64,000 nt of DNA from Streptomyces rugosispiralis (GTDB taxonomy: Bacteria; Actinomycetota; Actinomycetes; Streptomycetales; Streptomycetaceae). The first letter of the stretch is position 1. Each line of letters starts with the position of its first letter. Below the pieces are notes generated by a model. The model saw only the letters and a program-made list of their open reading frames with translations, ran no database searches and had not been told where the DNA came from. Positions 44,114 to 53,228 of this stretch are shown one piece after another. The position numbers were made by a program, and so were the translations under genes. The stretch is from assembly GCF_024505145.1 (NCBI RefSeq), contig NZ_JANIAA010000001.1:1-64000 (forward strand), read 5' to 3'.

Positions 44114-45622
44114 TCACACCTGCCGGAAGGGCACCCCCATCAGGTGGGCGGCCGCCTTGTAGTCGGCAGCGCGGTGGCCCGTGGACAGAGCCCAGTGGTG
44201 GCCGATGCCTGTCCCGCTCCAGGCGTCCACCCATTCGCCGGGGTCCTGGCCGAAGTCGACCCGGCTGGTGGTGTTGCCGATCTCCAGCAGGGGCCCGGGT
44301 ACGGTCTCGCCCTCCGAGGCGACGAACGCCAAGGTGCCGTCCTGGTCCTGGCCGATACCGAAGGCGGTGACCGGGCCGTGTTTGACGTCGAACTCCACGG
44401 AGACACCCCATCCCCGTTTCCCGTGGTAGACACCCAGTCCCCGCAGCAGCGGATCCCGTGCGCTCACTGCCAGGTGCGCGGGACCGTCGTGGCCCATTTC
44501 GACCACGCGGTCGGTGAAGTTGAGCGCCTGGATCTCGGTGAACGAGCCTCCCGCCCCCAAGCTCTCGGACACCAGCTGCGCGACCGAAGTGCGCAGCTCG
44601 AATTCGCCGGCGGCCGGAATGCCGCGTGCGGTCAGAAGCGATGCTCCGAGGATCATTCCCGCGCCGAGTCGTTCGTGCTGCTCGCCGCCGAGTCCCCGGT
44701 GGTAGTAGGCGAGCGTGGTCAGCCCGAAGTCCTCGGCCAGCCGGTCGAGTCCGACGGAGACCCTGGCGCCCCAGGCGAAGTCCTCCGCCACCACGGAGTC
44801 GTCGAGGGTGAAGATCTCCCGGGCCAGGCCCATGCGCTCCTCGGCCTCCGCGTCCGTGACATCGGCGACCCGGACCCGCAGATCGTCGAACTCGAGAACC
44901 TCGACATGCGAACCGAACTGCGCGGACAGCGACGTCATGTCGGTCGAGACATCGAGCATCCCGGGGTACAGGTGGCCCATCAGGCCGTGGCGCGCGTGCC
45001 GCAGCGCCGCCCGGACCTTCGCCGCCGCGACCCACTGCTCGATGCGGCGCCAGGCGTTGGGATCACGCAGCCAGCCCGACACCGAACGGAACGGGATGCC
45101 CGCACGACGGAAGACATTGCCCACCTCGGGGACCGGGCACTGTCCGCAGTAGGCCAGCCACTCGCCCGTATCGAAGTTGGCGTGGTCCATCCGCTCCGTC
45201 GGCTGGAGATCGATCACCAGGACCGGAGTCCCCGAGCGCTGCGCGATCGGCAGGACCATTGACGATGTCAGATAGGTGGTGAGGAACACCACGATCAGGT
45301 CGCAGTCCGCTTGGCGCAGTCGTTCGGCGGCGGTTTCGGCCTCGCGGGCGTCCGATATGAAGCCGACGTCGGTCACTTCGGCGTCCAGCGCCTCGAACCG
45401 CTCGGTGACGTAGCGGGCCGACTCGCGCAACTTCGGGAGCAGGTCCGGGAACTGCGGCCAGTAGGCACCCAGGCCACCTGCCACCAGGCCGATCCGGGTC
45501 ACCCTGCGCGGTACGGACGGAAGGAGCCGGCGCAAAGCTGCCAGCCGATCCGCCGCGTCTACGTCGGCGGCCGTGTCCGGCTCGGTCGTATCGGCCCTGG
45601 GGGCGGATTCCTTCGGAGTCAT
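44114..45622 (-). CDS. L-fucose/L-arabinose isomerase family protein
   Basis: 502 residues, the family's usual size. Features: IGLVAGGLGAYWPQFPDLL at the N-terminal domain, VFLTTYLTSSMVLPI, and acidic metal-site residues in the central part (EDFAWGARVS and FTEIQALNFTD). Members interconvert aldoses and ketoses with a divalent metal; distant members in glycan loci have unassigned substrates. It precedes a broken MFS transporter gene on the same strand and faces the GH106 gene, so it probably handles a sugar released by that enzyme (L-rhamnose, L-fucose or similar). ATG 45622 has a weak AGAAGG upstream. Confidence 0.75.
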   Translation of the reverse strand: MTPKESAPRADTTEPDTAADVDAADRLAALRRLLPSVPRRVTRIGLVAGGLGAYWPQFPDLLPKLRESARYVTERFEALDAEVTDVGFISDAREAETAAERLRQADCDLIVVFLTTYLTSSMVLPIAQRSGTPVLVIDLQPTERMDHANFDTGEWLAYCGQCPVPEVGNVFRRAGIPFRSVSGWLRDPNAWRRIEQWVAAAKVRAALRHARHGLMGHLYPGMLDVSTDMTSLSAQFGSHVEVLEFDDLRVRVADVTDAEAEERMGLAREIFTLDDSVVAEDFAWGARVSVGLDRLAEDFGLTTLAYYHRGLGGEQHERLGAGMILGASLLTARGIPAAGEFELRTSVAQLVSESLGAGGSFTEIQALNFTDRVVEMGHDGPAHLAVSARDPLLRGLGVYHGKRGWGVSVEFDVKHGPVTAFGIGQDQDGTLAFVASEGETVPGPLLEIGNTTSRVDFGQDPGEWVDAWSGTGIGHHWALSTGHRAADYKAAAHLMGVPFRQV

Positions 45623-45703
45623 CGGGGCTGTGCCTTCTTTCTGCTGATGTGCGACTGCGATCCTTCGTGCTGGCTGTTGCGTGGGGGTGATCAGGCTCCG
45701 GTC

Positions 45704-46176
45704 TCAGTCCGGTGCCGGGACCAGCCGCGCTGCGACACCCGCGTCGGTCGGCGAGTCCGCGGGTACGACTGCGGCGGCGTTGGGGATCAGGACACGGGCG
45801 ATGTAGCTGCCGACCAGCGTCGAGATCGCCGCACAGATGGTGATCGACCACAGGAGCAGCCCCGCGCTGTATTCGAGAAGCGCCGGTGTGAAGAACGCCG
45901 CGACGGCGAAGGCCGCCCGGGTCGGCCGAACAGGTCGGCGAGCCGGCCGCCGATCAGCGATCCGATGGCGATGCAGAAGGTGACGATGGCGCTCATCGCG
46001 CCGGCCATCCACACCCCCATCCCGAAGCTGTCCCGCCAGATGGCGAGGCTCACCGAGATGGCGATGAGCAGGCCTGAGTCCAGATATGAAGCCATGCCGG
46101 ACAAGGTCGCAAGTTTCCAGTAGCGCCCTGGGACAGGGCGCTTGGCGGGCCGGAAGCCAGCGGGAATGCCGGTCAT
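45704..46176 (-). pseudogene. MFS sugar transporter, large internal deletion
   Basis: Starts at ATG 46176 with GAAGG and encodes the first two helices (YWKLATLSGMASYLDSGLLI; IGSLIGGRLADLFGR). In another frame it jumps directly to the last two helices (FTPALLEYSAGLLLWSI, TLVGSYIARVLIPN) and a normal end. The middle 8 helices are gone. The promoter with its AACGTT motif remains, so the gene was probably once regulated with GH106. Confidence 0.75.
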
Positions 46177-46253
46177 GTCACGCATCCTTCGTTGGGACGT
46201 GAACGCACGGGAGGGATGACGCTGAGCAATGGGAGTGACCATAGGGCGGGTTG

Positions 46254-46263
46254 GAACGTTTTT
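46254..46263. promoter_or_regulatory. GAACGTTTTT motif, minus-gene side
   Basis: Exact reverse complement of the motif at 46386-46395, each close to one of the two divergent genes. AACGTT is a palindromic core of the kind LacI proteins bind; the LacI gene follows GH106. Confidence 0.5.
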
Positions 46264-46385
46264 CAAGATGGTTGGAGTACATTCCGATTGCCCGATGAGA
46301 CTGCATAGAAAGCGGGCAAAACGCGCACAGGAGGGGCGATCGAAAGCTGGTGCGGCCCGCCTTCGACGCGTACGGTGACGCTTAT

Positions 46386-46395
46386 AAAAACGTTC
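46386..46395. promoter_or_regulatory. AAAAACGTTC motif, GH106 side
   Basis: Inverted twin of 46254-46263, about 45 bp before the GH106 start, inside an AT-rich TATAAAAACGTTCTATA stretch that may overlap the -10. Candidate LacI operator. Confidence 0.5.
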
Positions 46396-46440
46396 TATAT
46401 CGCGTTGGGCATCTGAAGTCGGCGAAAGGACCGCGGCACT

Positions 46441-49400
46441 GTGCTCTCCCGTACCCTCACCGAGTTGTTCCAGGACCCGCCCCGCGACTTCGGTCCCACC
46501 CCGCTGTGGTGGTGGTCGGGGGCCAAGGTCACCCGGGAGCGGCTCGAATGGCAGATGCGCAAGTTCGCCGCGGGCGGCATCCACAACCTTGTCGTGATCA
46601 ACCTGGCCCCGGCAGGGCCCACGTTCGGCGCCCGAGCCGACGATCCGGCCTGGTTCAGCGAGGAGTGGTGGTCGCGCTTCACCGACGCCTGCGAGATAGC
46701 GCGACGGCTCGGCATGCGGCTGTGGTTCTACGACCAGGTGGGCTTCTCCGGCGCCAACGTCCAGGGCGGCATCACCCACCGGCACCCCGAGGCGGCCGGC
46801 CAGGCGCTGCGCTGCCGCGATGCGGTGATCACCGGCGGTCGCGTCGACCTGCTGAGCACGGAGACACTGATCGGCGCGTACGGGACGGACGGCAGCAGGC
46901 TGCACGTCCCGGACGCCCCCGATGGCACCGTCGTGCTGCTGGTCACCTCCGTCCCGACGGCTTTCGACTACCTGGACCCGCACGCCGTCGGTCTCCTGAT
47001 GGACACCGTTCACGGCGAGTACGACCGCCGCGTTCCGCAGCATCTGGGCCATGTCATCGCCGGGAGTTTCCAGGACGAGCTGCCCGCCACCAACTCCTGG
47101 ACGCCCCGCTTTCCGGAGGAGTTCAGGGCCCGCCGGGGCTACGACCTCCTCGACCATTTGCCCGCGCTGTTCCGGCACGGCGGGCGGCAGGCCGCCAAGG
47201 TGCGCACCGACTACTACGGCGTGCGCGCCGAACTCACCGAGGAGGCGCTCTTCAAACCGCTCGGCCAATGGCACGACAGCCGCGGGATGCTGCTGGGCGC
47301 CGACCAGAGCAACCCGGCGCGTGCGGGATACCCCACACAGTCCACCCAGCTCTACACGGACTACTTCCGCACTCACCGCTGGTACAGCGCCGCGGGCACC
47401 GACCACGAAGGGGACGCGAAGGTCCACTCGTCCATGGCCCATCTCTATGGCCATGAACGAGTGTGGATCGAGGCGTTCCACTCCTCCGGCTGGGGCGGGA
47501 CGCTGGAGGACACGTACGACTGGCTGCTGCCCTTCCTGCGCAGCGGCGCCAATCTGTACAACCCGCACGCCAGTTACTTCAGCACTGCGGGCGGCTGGTT
47601 CGAATGGGCGCCGCCGTCCACCGACTGGCGTCAGCCGTACTGGAAGCAGTACCCGGCCTTTTCGCGGGCCGTCTCCCGCATCGCATCGATCATGTCGTGG
47701 GGAACGTACGACGCCGGCGTCGCGGTCCTGCACCCGACCACCACCGCGCAGGCGCTGCTGCCGCTGGACCTGCCCGTCGACCACTTCGGCGACGGGCAGG
47801 CCGGCGGAGCGCACCCGGAGCTGGACGAGACGCAGCGCCACTATCTCCAGCTGTGCGGCACCAACAACTGGTTCCACACCCGCATCGGTGAACTGGACCG
47901 GCAGCGGGTGGCCTTCGACGTCGTCGACGACGACTCCGTCCAGCGTGCCGACGTCGCGGACGGCACGCTGCAGGTGGCCGGGCTGCGGTTCTCCGCGGTC
48001 CTGCTACCGTCCGCGAGCGTGCTCGAAACCGCCACGGCACGGCAACTCATCAGGCTGCTCGACGCCGGCGGCCGGGTCGTGGTCGTCGGCCGGCTGCCTG
48101 CCTTCGCGGCGGGGGCCGACGGAGACGATTCCGTGGTCACCGCGGTGGCCACCCACCCACGTCTCGAGCGCGTCGCCGACCCCGAGTCCGGCGCCACGTC
48201 CGTGGCCCGCCGGTACGACTACGCCACCGGCGAAGTCCCGCTCTTGGTACGCCGCCGGGGAACCGAGGCCGTCGCCCTGGTCACGGGGGCGTTCCCGAAC
48301 GCCGGCAGCCATCCGCTGCGCGACGCCACGACCCGGCGGTGGGAGGACTTCGACTTCGACCCGGCGCGCTATGCCGCGATGTCGTCGGTCGAGGTGAACG
48401 CCGTCGTGGCGGAGGCGGAGGTCTGGGACCCGGCCACCGGCGTACGCCAGACTGCCCGTGTCACGGTGTCCGGGCAGCGCTCCAGGATCGAGGTGCCGCT
48501 CAACGGCGCGCCCGCCGCGATCGTGGTCTGGCGGGAAGGCGAGGCACCGGCCTCAGTGCCCACGCCCGCATCGCCGGCTCCGGCCGTCGTCGCGACCGAC
48601 ATATCGACGGGGTGGCGCGGTCGACTCGTCGCCACCATGGACAACACCTGGGGAGACCTGGCGCTGCCCGCCGCGTCGTCAGTCGAGGACCTGCAGGTCT
48701 GGAACTTCCGCTGGTCCGAGGGGCCGGCCGGCCACCCGGAGCAGACGGTGCGAGCGACCTACGGCAACCGCGTCCGGGTACTCTCCCCGGTCCCGGTCGC
48801 GCAGGCACCGGACCCGCTGGACCGCGACACCGTCGCCCGCGTCCTCGCCGGGCAGGAGCCGCTGGCCGACGACGCGGCCGGATGGGAGGTCTCGCTCCAC
48901 TCCGCCGGCCGGGGCGTGGCTGATCCCGGGTACGGCACACTCGGCCACAAGGGGCTCATCGGCGAGGAGTTCGTACGCGTGCGCATGCCGGCGGACGGCA
49001 CGGTCGCCCGGGTCCGGGCCATCGTCGAGACGGACCGGCTCGGCGCCGCCGACCTGCACGTCGGCGCCGCGGCCGGCAAGCGCCTGTGGTGGAACGGCCT
49101 GGAACTCCCCACCGGCGGCGGCTACTTGGCCACGGTCCGCGTCGACGTCGACCAGCCGCTGAACGTCATCGAATACCAGCTCTTCGATGCCGACGTCCGC
49201 ACCGGACTCGCCGCGGACGAAGCCGCCGAACCGCTCGGCAGCTACTTCTGCCTGACCCTGCCCGGCGAATTCTCCCCCCGGCCCCAGTTCATGCGCCTGC
49301 CGGATACGGTACGGCCGTCGGGCCGGACCACCTACCGGGCCCGCGTGCGCCTCGACGACGATGCCGCCGAGGCCGTCCTCGTCGTCGGCGCGGCCACCGG

Positions 49401-50457
49401 TGTCACCGTGTTGCTGGACGGCGCCGCCGTGGCCCGGCAGGAGAAGGTCGAGTACTACGAGTCGGCCTGGGGCGCGACCCCGATGTTCTTCCGCCACGCA
49501 TTGCACCTGACGGCGGGCGAGCACCTCCTGGAGCTGGTCGCCGACAGTACCCACGGCGAGGACGTGCTCTACGCCGACCTGGTCGCCCGTACGCACTCCG
49601 CGGTCGTCACCGTCGTCAGCGGTCCGGGCTGGGAAGTCGAAACGGGCGACTGGCGGGGAGCGGCGATCGAACACCGGGGCCGCTGGACCGAGTTGCAGCC
49701 CTGCCACGCCGCCACCCGGCCGCACCCACTGCACGACACCGCGTGGCTGCACGGCGCCCCGGCCCTCGGCGCGACCGTGGACGCGATGCGTACCACCGAC
49801 GACGCCGTGCCGGCGCCACAACGCCTGCGGGCCACACTCCCCGCCGGCGCGGTCGCGGTGCGTCTGCCCCTGCGGCTCGCCGCCACAGCGAGGCTGGACG
49901 GCGCCGAGCGGCGGCTCGACGGCACCGCGCTCCACCTGGACCAGCCGCTGCGGGCGCCCGCGGAACTGGAGATCGTCACCGAGCCCACAGCTACGCTCCG
50001 CGGCGGCAGCGCCCTGTCCGGACCGGTCACCGTCCGCGTCGCCGAGGCCCCCGTCCCGCTGGCCGACTGGCACGGCATCGGACTCGCCGGATGGAGCGGA
50101 GGGCTGCGCTACTCCCGTACGGTGACGATCCCGCCCGGTTCCGGCCCAGGGGTGACGCCCGTGCTCGACCTGGGGCGGGTACGCGGCTCCGTCGAGGTGG
50201 CTGTCGACGGCGAGCAGGCGGGCGAGGCCTTCTGTGCCCCGTACCGTTTCCCGTTGCCGGGTACGGCCGGCCGCACGGTGCGCATCGACGTGACGGTGTA
50301 CAACACGCTGGCCCCGTACTTCAGCGAGGCCACCCCCACCGCCTGGACCTTTCCCTCGCAACTGGTCTCGGGGCTGCTGGGCCCCGTCACTATCATGACC
50401 CCACCGCCGCTGGCGGGGACTGCACAGGCCACCGAGGCCGAGGCGATCGGAGGATGA
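46441..50457 (+). CDS. GH106-type alpha-L-rhamnosidase
   Basis: 1338 residues. The opening DFGPTPLWWWSGAKVTRERL and GGIHNLVVINLAP are typical of the GH106 catalytic (beta/alpha)8 domain, which is followed by beta-rich domains (about 700-1338), including galactose-binding-like folds. GTG 46441 has GAAAGGA 10 nt upstream. No signal peptide, so it acts on imported oligosaccharides. GH106 enzymes remove L-rhamnose from rhamnogalacturonan or rhamnosylated glycans. The LacI gene begins 8 bp after it, so they form one unit. Catalytic Glu residues cannot be placed without alignment. Confidence 0.8.
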   Translation: MLSRTLTELFQDPPRDFGPTPLWWWSGAKVTRERLEWQMRKFAAGGIHNLVVINLAPAGPTFGARADDPAWFSEEWWSRFTDACEIARRLGMRLWFYDQVGFSGANVQGGITHRHPEAAGQALRCRDAVITGGRVDLLSTETLIGAYGTDGSRLHVPDAPDGTVVLLVTSVPTAFDYLDPHAVGLLMDTVHGEYDRRVPQHLGHVIAGSFQDELPATNSWTPRFPEEFRARRGYDLLDHLPALFRHGGRQAAKVRTDYYGVRAELTEEALFKPLGQWHDSRGMLLGADQSNPARAGYPTQSTQLYTDYFRTHRWYSAAGTDHEGDAKVHSSMAHLYGHERVWIEAFHSSGWGGTLEDTYDWLLPFLRSGANLYNPHASYFSTAGGWFEWAPPSTDWRQPYWKQYPAFSRAVSRIASIMSWGTYDAGVAVLHPTTTAQALLPLDLPVDHFGDGQAGGAHPELDETQRHYLQLCGTNNWFHTRIGELDRQRVAFDVVDDDSVQRADVADGTLQVAGLRFSAVLLPSASVLETATARQLIRLLDAGGRVVVVGRLPAFAAGADGDDSVVTAVATHPRLERVADPESGATSVARRYDYATGEVPLLVRRRGTEAVALVTGAFPNAGSHPLRDATTRRWEDFDFDPARYAAMSSVEVNAVVAEAEVWDPATGVRQTARVTVSGQRSRIEVPLNGAPAAIVVWREGEAPASVPTPASPAPAVVATDISTGWRGRLVATMDNTWGDLALPAASSVEDLQVWNFRWSEGPAGHPEQTVRATYGNRVRVLSPVPVAQAPDPLDRDTVARVLAGQEPLADDAAGWEVSLHSAGRGVADPGYGTLGHKGLIGEEFVRVRMPADGTVARVRAIVETDRLGAADLHVGAAAGKRLWWNGLELPTGGGYLATVRVDVDQPLNVIEYQLFDADVRTGLAADEAAEPLGSYFCLTLPGEFSPRPQFMRLPDTVRPSGRTTYRARVRLDDDAAEAVLVVGAATGVTVLLDGAAVARQEKVEYYESAWGATPMFFRHALHLTAGEHLLELVADSTHGEDVLYADLVARTHSAVVTVVSGPGWEVETGDWRGAAIEHRGRWTELQPCHAATRPHPLHDTAWLHGAPALGATVDAMRTTDDAVPAPQRLRATLPAGAVAVRLPLRLAATARLDGAERRLDGTALHLDQPLRAPAELEIVTEPTATLRGGSALSGPVTVRVAEAPVPLADWHGIGLAGWSGGLRYSRTVTIPPGSGPGVTPVLDLGRVRGSVEVAVDGEQAGEAFCAPYRFPLPGTAGRTVRIDVTVYNTLAPYFSEATPTAWTFPSQLVSGLLGPVTIMTPPPLAGTAQATEAEAIGG

Positions 50458-50464
50458 GGGGCGC

Positions 50465-51472
50465 GTGACAACCAGCGGACTCCCCGCGCGTATCCAGGAT
50501 GTCGCGGCCGCGGCAGGCGTCTCCGTGTCCACGGTCTCCAACGTCCTCAACCGCCCCGAGCGCGTCAACGCCCGCACCGCCGACCGGGTTCGGTCCGTGA
50601 TCGCCGCCCTCGACTATGTGCCGCATCCGGGCGCGGCCGGCCTGCGCAGCGGCCGCGCGTCGTCGATCGGGCTCGTCCTACCGGACATCGTCAACTCCTT
50701 CTACGCCCGCATCGCCCGGGGGGCGGCCGAGGCCGCCTACGAGCACGGCTTCTCACTCGTCCTGTGCGACAGCGGCGATCACCCCGACCGGGAGCGCGAG
50801 TACTTCGACATGCTCGCCGAACAGCGCGCGGTCGGCGTCGTCGTCGCCCCCCTCGGCGCCGACCCGGACCGCCTGACCAGGCTGCGCCGACGCGGCATCC
50901 CGCTGGTCCTGACCGACCGGAAGATGCCACCGCAGGAGGGTTGCTCGGTCGCCGTCGACGACGTCACCGGCGGCCGTCTGGCGGTGGAGCACCTGCTGGA
51001 CAGCGGTGCGCGGCAGGTGCTCGTCGTCAACGGCGGCCCCGGGATCAGGCAGTGCGCCGACCGGTACCAGGGGGCCCGCCAGGCGATCCGCAGCCGTCGC
51101 GGTGCCCGGCTCGACCAAGTCGTCGCCGGGCAGATGACGGTCGCCGCGGGCGCCGCCGTCGCCCGCGACCTGAGCACCCTCCCCGACGCGGTGTTCTGCA
51201 CGAACGACTTCCTCGCGGTGGGCATGTGCCAAGGGCTGACGGAACGTGGCGTCCGCATCCCCGGCGACACTCAGGTGGTCGGTTACGGCGATCTGGACGT
51301 CGCGACCCTGGCAGCCACTCCCCTGACCACCGTCCAGCAGCCGGTGGAGGACCTGGGCCGTACGGCGGTACAACTCCTCATGGACGAGGTCGAAGCCAGC
51401 GACGAACACGTCCACGAGACCCGAGTCTTCGGCCCCCGGCTCGTTCCACGGGACTCGACCCGGGTCGCGTGA
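50465..51472 (+). CDS. LacI-family transcriptional regulator
   Basis: 335 residues; GTG 50465. N-terminal HTH and hinge are intact (IQDVAAAAGVSVSTVSNVLN; GLRSGRASSIGLVLPD), then a periplasmic-binding-type effector domain. Transcribed with GH106. The paired GAACGTTTTT motifs in the GH106/MFS promoter are its likely operators, with a rhamnose-containing sugar as likely inducer. Confidence 0.9.
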   Translation: MTTSGLPARIQDVAAAAGVSVSTVSNVLNRPERVNARTADRVRSVIAALDYVPHPGAAGLRSGRASSIGLVLPDIVNSFYARIARGAAEAAYEHGFSLVLCDSGDHPDREREYFDMLAEQRAVGVVVAPLGADPDRLTRLRRRGIPLVLTDRKMPPQEGCSVAVDDVTGGRLAVEHLLDSGARQVLVVNGGPGIRQCADRYQGARQAIRSRRGARLDQVVAGQMTVAAGAAVARDLSTLPDAVFCTNDFLAVGMCQGLTERGVRIPGDTQVVGYGDLDVATLAATPLTTVQQPVEDLGRTAVQLLMDEVEASDEHVHETRVFGPRLVPRDSTRVA

Positions 51473-51480
51473 TCGTGGAA

Positions 51481-51494
51481 CGTGCCGCGGCACG
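51481..51494. terminator. Perfect palindrome after the LacI gene
   Basis: CGTGCCGCGGCACG is perfectly self-complementary, 8 bp after the LacI stop. It may fold as a short hairpin ending the GH106-LacI transcript; no T-run follows. Confidence 0.35.
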
Positions 51495-51599
51495 CCCAGC
51501 GCAAGTCTGTCGTCACCGCCGAAGACCGCGGAGGGCCGTTGCCGCAGCCCCAGCACGTGGCGGGCGTTCCGGCCGTCCGCGGGGCCGTGGCCACGCCCT

Positions 51600-51702
51600 G
51601 GGCACAACGACGGCTCCGCCGGGTGTCCGGTCCGTCCACGTACATGAAGCTGAATACACCGGCTTCTCGAGCGACGTCTTTGATGCTCACCTTGCGCCGC
51701 AT
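51600..51702 (-). pseudogene. Start of a lost LacI gene
   Basis: From ATG 51702 with GAGGAG upstream the minus strand encodes MRRKVSIKDVAREAGV, the first half of a LacI HTH, and then runs into unrelated sequence. Only the start survives. The rest of 51495-51864 shows no gene. Confidence 0.6.
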
Positions 51703-51864
51703 GGTCACGCTCTCCTCAAGCACCCGGTAATCCGGGGAGCGAGGCTGACGACGCATGCGTCAGCCTCGCCTGGCCCTTCGGAGGACTGCGAGGGCAGGTG
51801 TCAGACGCCGGGTGAGGTCACTGACGGTGACCGGCCCCCGGATCCGAAACGGTGATGCGCCGCC

Positions 51865-52998
51865 TCAGCGGCTGGTGCCGAACACCCTGCGGATCTGCTC
51901 CAGATGCCCGTATCCGTAGATGGTGTCGGGCTCGAGGTAGGTGCCCTCCGTCCATTCGTTCCACGCGTTGATGGTCACGAGTGGGGTCCGGGTCTTCTCG
52001 ACGTACGTGCGCGCCTTCTCGAGCGCCTGCCCGAAGTGTTCGGGCGTGCAGTCCGAGATGATGTTGGTGTGGGGATAGCCGAGGCCGGGGTTGTACCTGT
52101 CGGACTGGACCGTCCGCGGTGACGGGTCCCACCCGACGGTCACATTGGGATAGTAGGGCTGCTCGAACCTGGCCGCGAGATCCTCCCAGCCCTTCTCCGC
52201 CTGTTCCAGGACGTCGGGGTACGGGGTGAGAAGCGTGGGCAGCGGGTGGTGGTGTGCCCACACATAGGACGTCACGCTGTCGAATCCGAGTCGGCTCACC
52301 AGCACGGCTTCGTCGAGCGCCACACCGTCCTGGGGCAGCACCGGCTGATCGCGGGTGATGGCGTTGAGGTGAACGTCACCGTGGCCCGCACGGGCGGCAC
52401 GCGAGCGCAGATCGTCAAGCGCGGTCCTCGTCGATTCGATTCCGCCGAGCCCGTCGACGAGGGTGGGCAGGTCGTAGATCGACAGGTAGGGGCGGTCGCC
52501 GAGCCGCAGGTACGCCGGGTGATGGAAGTACCTCTCCAGCAAGTACTCCGTGGCGGCCCGGAATTGGGCGGCATCGACACTTCCCGACTCGAGTTCGGTG
52601 GCCTCGGTCCCGGACTTCCACGGGTGGATGTTGGTCCAATGATGGTTCGCCCACATGACGGCGAACTTCATGTCGTGATCGGCCGCGATGGGCATGAACG
52701 CCGTTTCAAGCGGGCGCTCCAGGTAGGGGCGCCCGCTGTACCAGTACCAATCGAAGATGAAGGCATCGACCCCGTGCTCGGTGGCCATCTCGATCTTGCG
52801 GGCCATCACCGCCGGATCGGCTTCGTCCTCGCAGCCGTGGAGCGGAACGCGCGGCTGCTCATGGCCCTCGAAGCGCGGGCCGGCCTTCTTCAGCACCTCC
52901 CACTCGGTCCATCCTTCACCGTGCCACCGCTCATTGCGGGGGTCGACGTGGTAGTTCGGGAAGTAGTACGCCGCTACCGTCACTTCACGCCTGTTCAC
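51865..52998 (-). CDS. GH99-like (WbsX-type) domain protein
   Basis: 377 residues from GTG 52998 (GAGGT at 7 nt). Matches the GH99-like/WbsX domain: AAYYFPNYHVDPRNERWHG, GVDAFIFDWYWYSGRPYL, FAVMWANHHWTNIHP and the C-terminal INAWNEWTEGTYLEPD with conserved Glu residues. Members are endo-acting glycosidases or glycan-processing proteins of uncertain specificity. It is last of the minus-strand rhamnoside operon, but its own 230-bp upstream region carries a motif shared with the operon promoter. Confidence 0.8.
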   Translation of the reverse strand: MNRREVTVAAYYFPNYHVDPRNERWHGEGWTEWEVLKKAGPRFEGHEQPRVPLHGCEDEADPAVMARKIEMATEHGVDAFIFDWYWYSGRPYLERPLETAFMPIAADHDMKFAVMWANHHWTNIHPWKSGTEATELESGSVDAAQFRAATEYLLERYFHHPAYLRLGDRPYLSIYDLPTLVDGLGGIESTRTALDDLRSRAARAGHGDVHLNAITRDQPVLPQDGVALDEAVLVSRLGFDSVTSYVWAHHHPLPTLLTPYPDVLEQAEKGWEDLAARFEQPYYPNVTVGWDPSPRTVQSDRYNPGLGYPHTNIISDCTPEHFGQALEKARTYVEKTRTPLVTINAWNEWTEGTYLEPDTIYGYGHLEQIRRVFGTSR

Positions 52999-53117
52999 GT
53001 CGGCACCTCAAATTCTCCGAGGTGGCCGGGGAGTTGAATGCGAATCGTTGATCAATCACAACTGCGACTGTATGGAAGAAGCGGCATTCACGCTGCGGGC
53101 TGGATTGAGGAAAAGTA

Positions 53118-53131
53118 GGGCAGAGTTGACC
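53118..53131. promoter_or_regulatory. GGGCAGAGTTGACC motif upstream of GH99-like gene
   Basis: 12 of 14 bases match the perfect inverted repeat GGACAGAGTTGTCC at 59810-59823. It lies 120 bp before the GH99-like start. A TTGATCAA palindrome (53048-53055) sits between the two. Together they suggest a separate regulated promoter here. Confidence 0.4.
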
Positions 53132-53228
53132 AACGGGGAGTCCCGTGGGACACATCCGGCTAGACCCACCCCCGGCCTTCCGTCCAGGTTCCCACCAGCG
53201 GTTACTCACTCCGAGAGTCCAATAGACA

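Noticed and set aside
45787..47877. A 696-codon minus-strand frame opposite the GH106 gene
   Set aside because: Only its last part is the MFS remnant; the rest is the mirror frame of GH106, common in GC-rich DNA.
48679..50577. A 632-codon minus-strand frame opposite GH106/LacI
   Set aside because: No domain, poor codon positions; mirror frame of the real gene.
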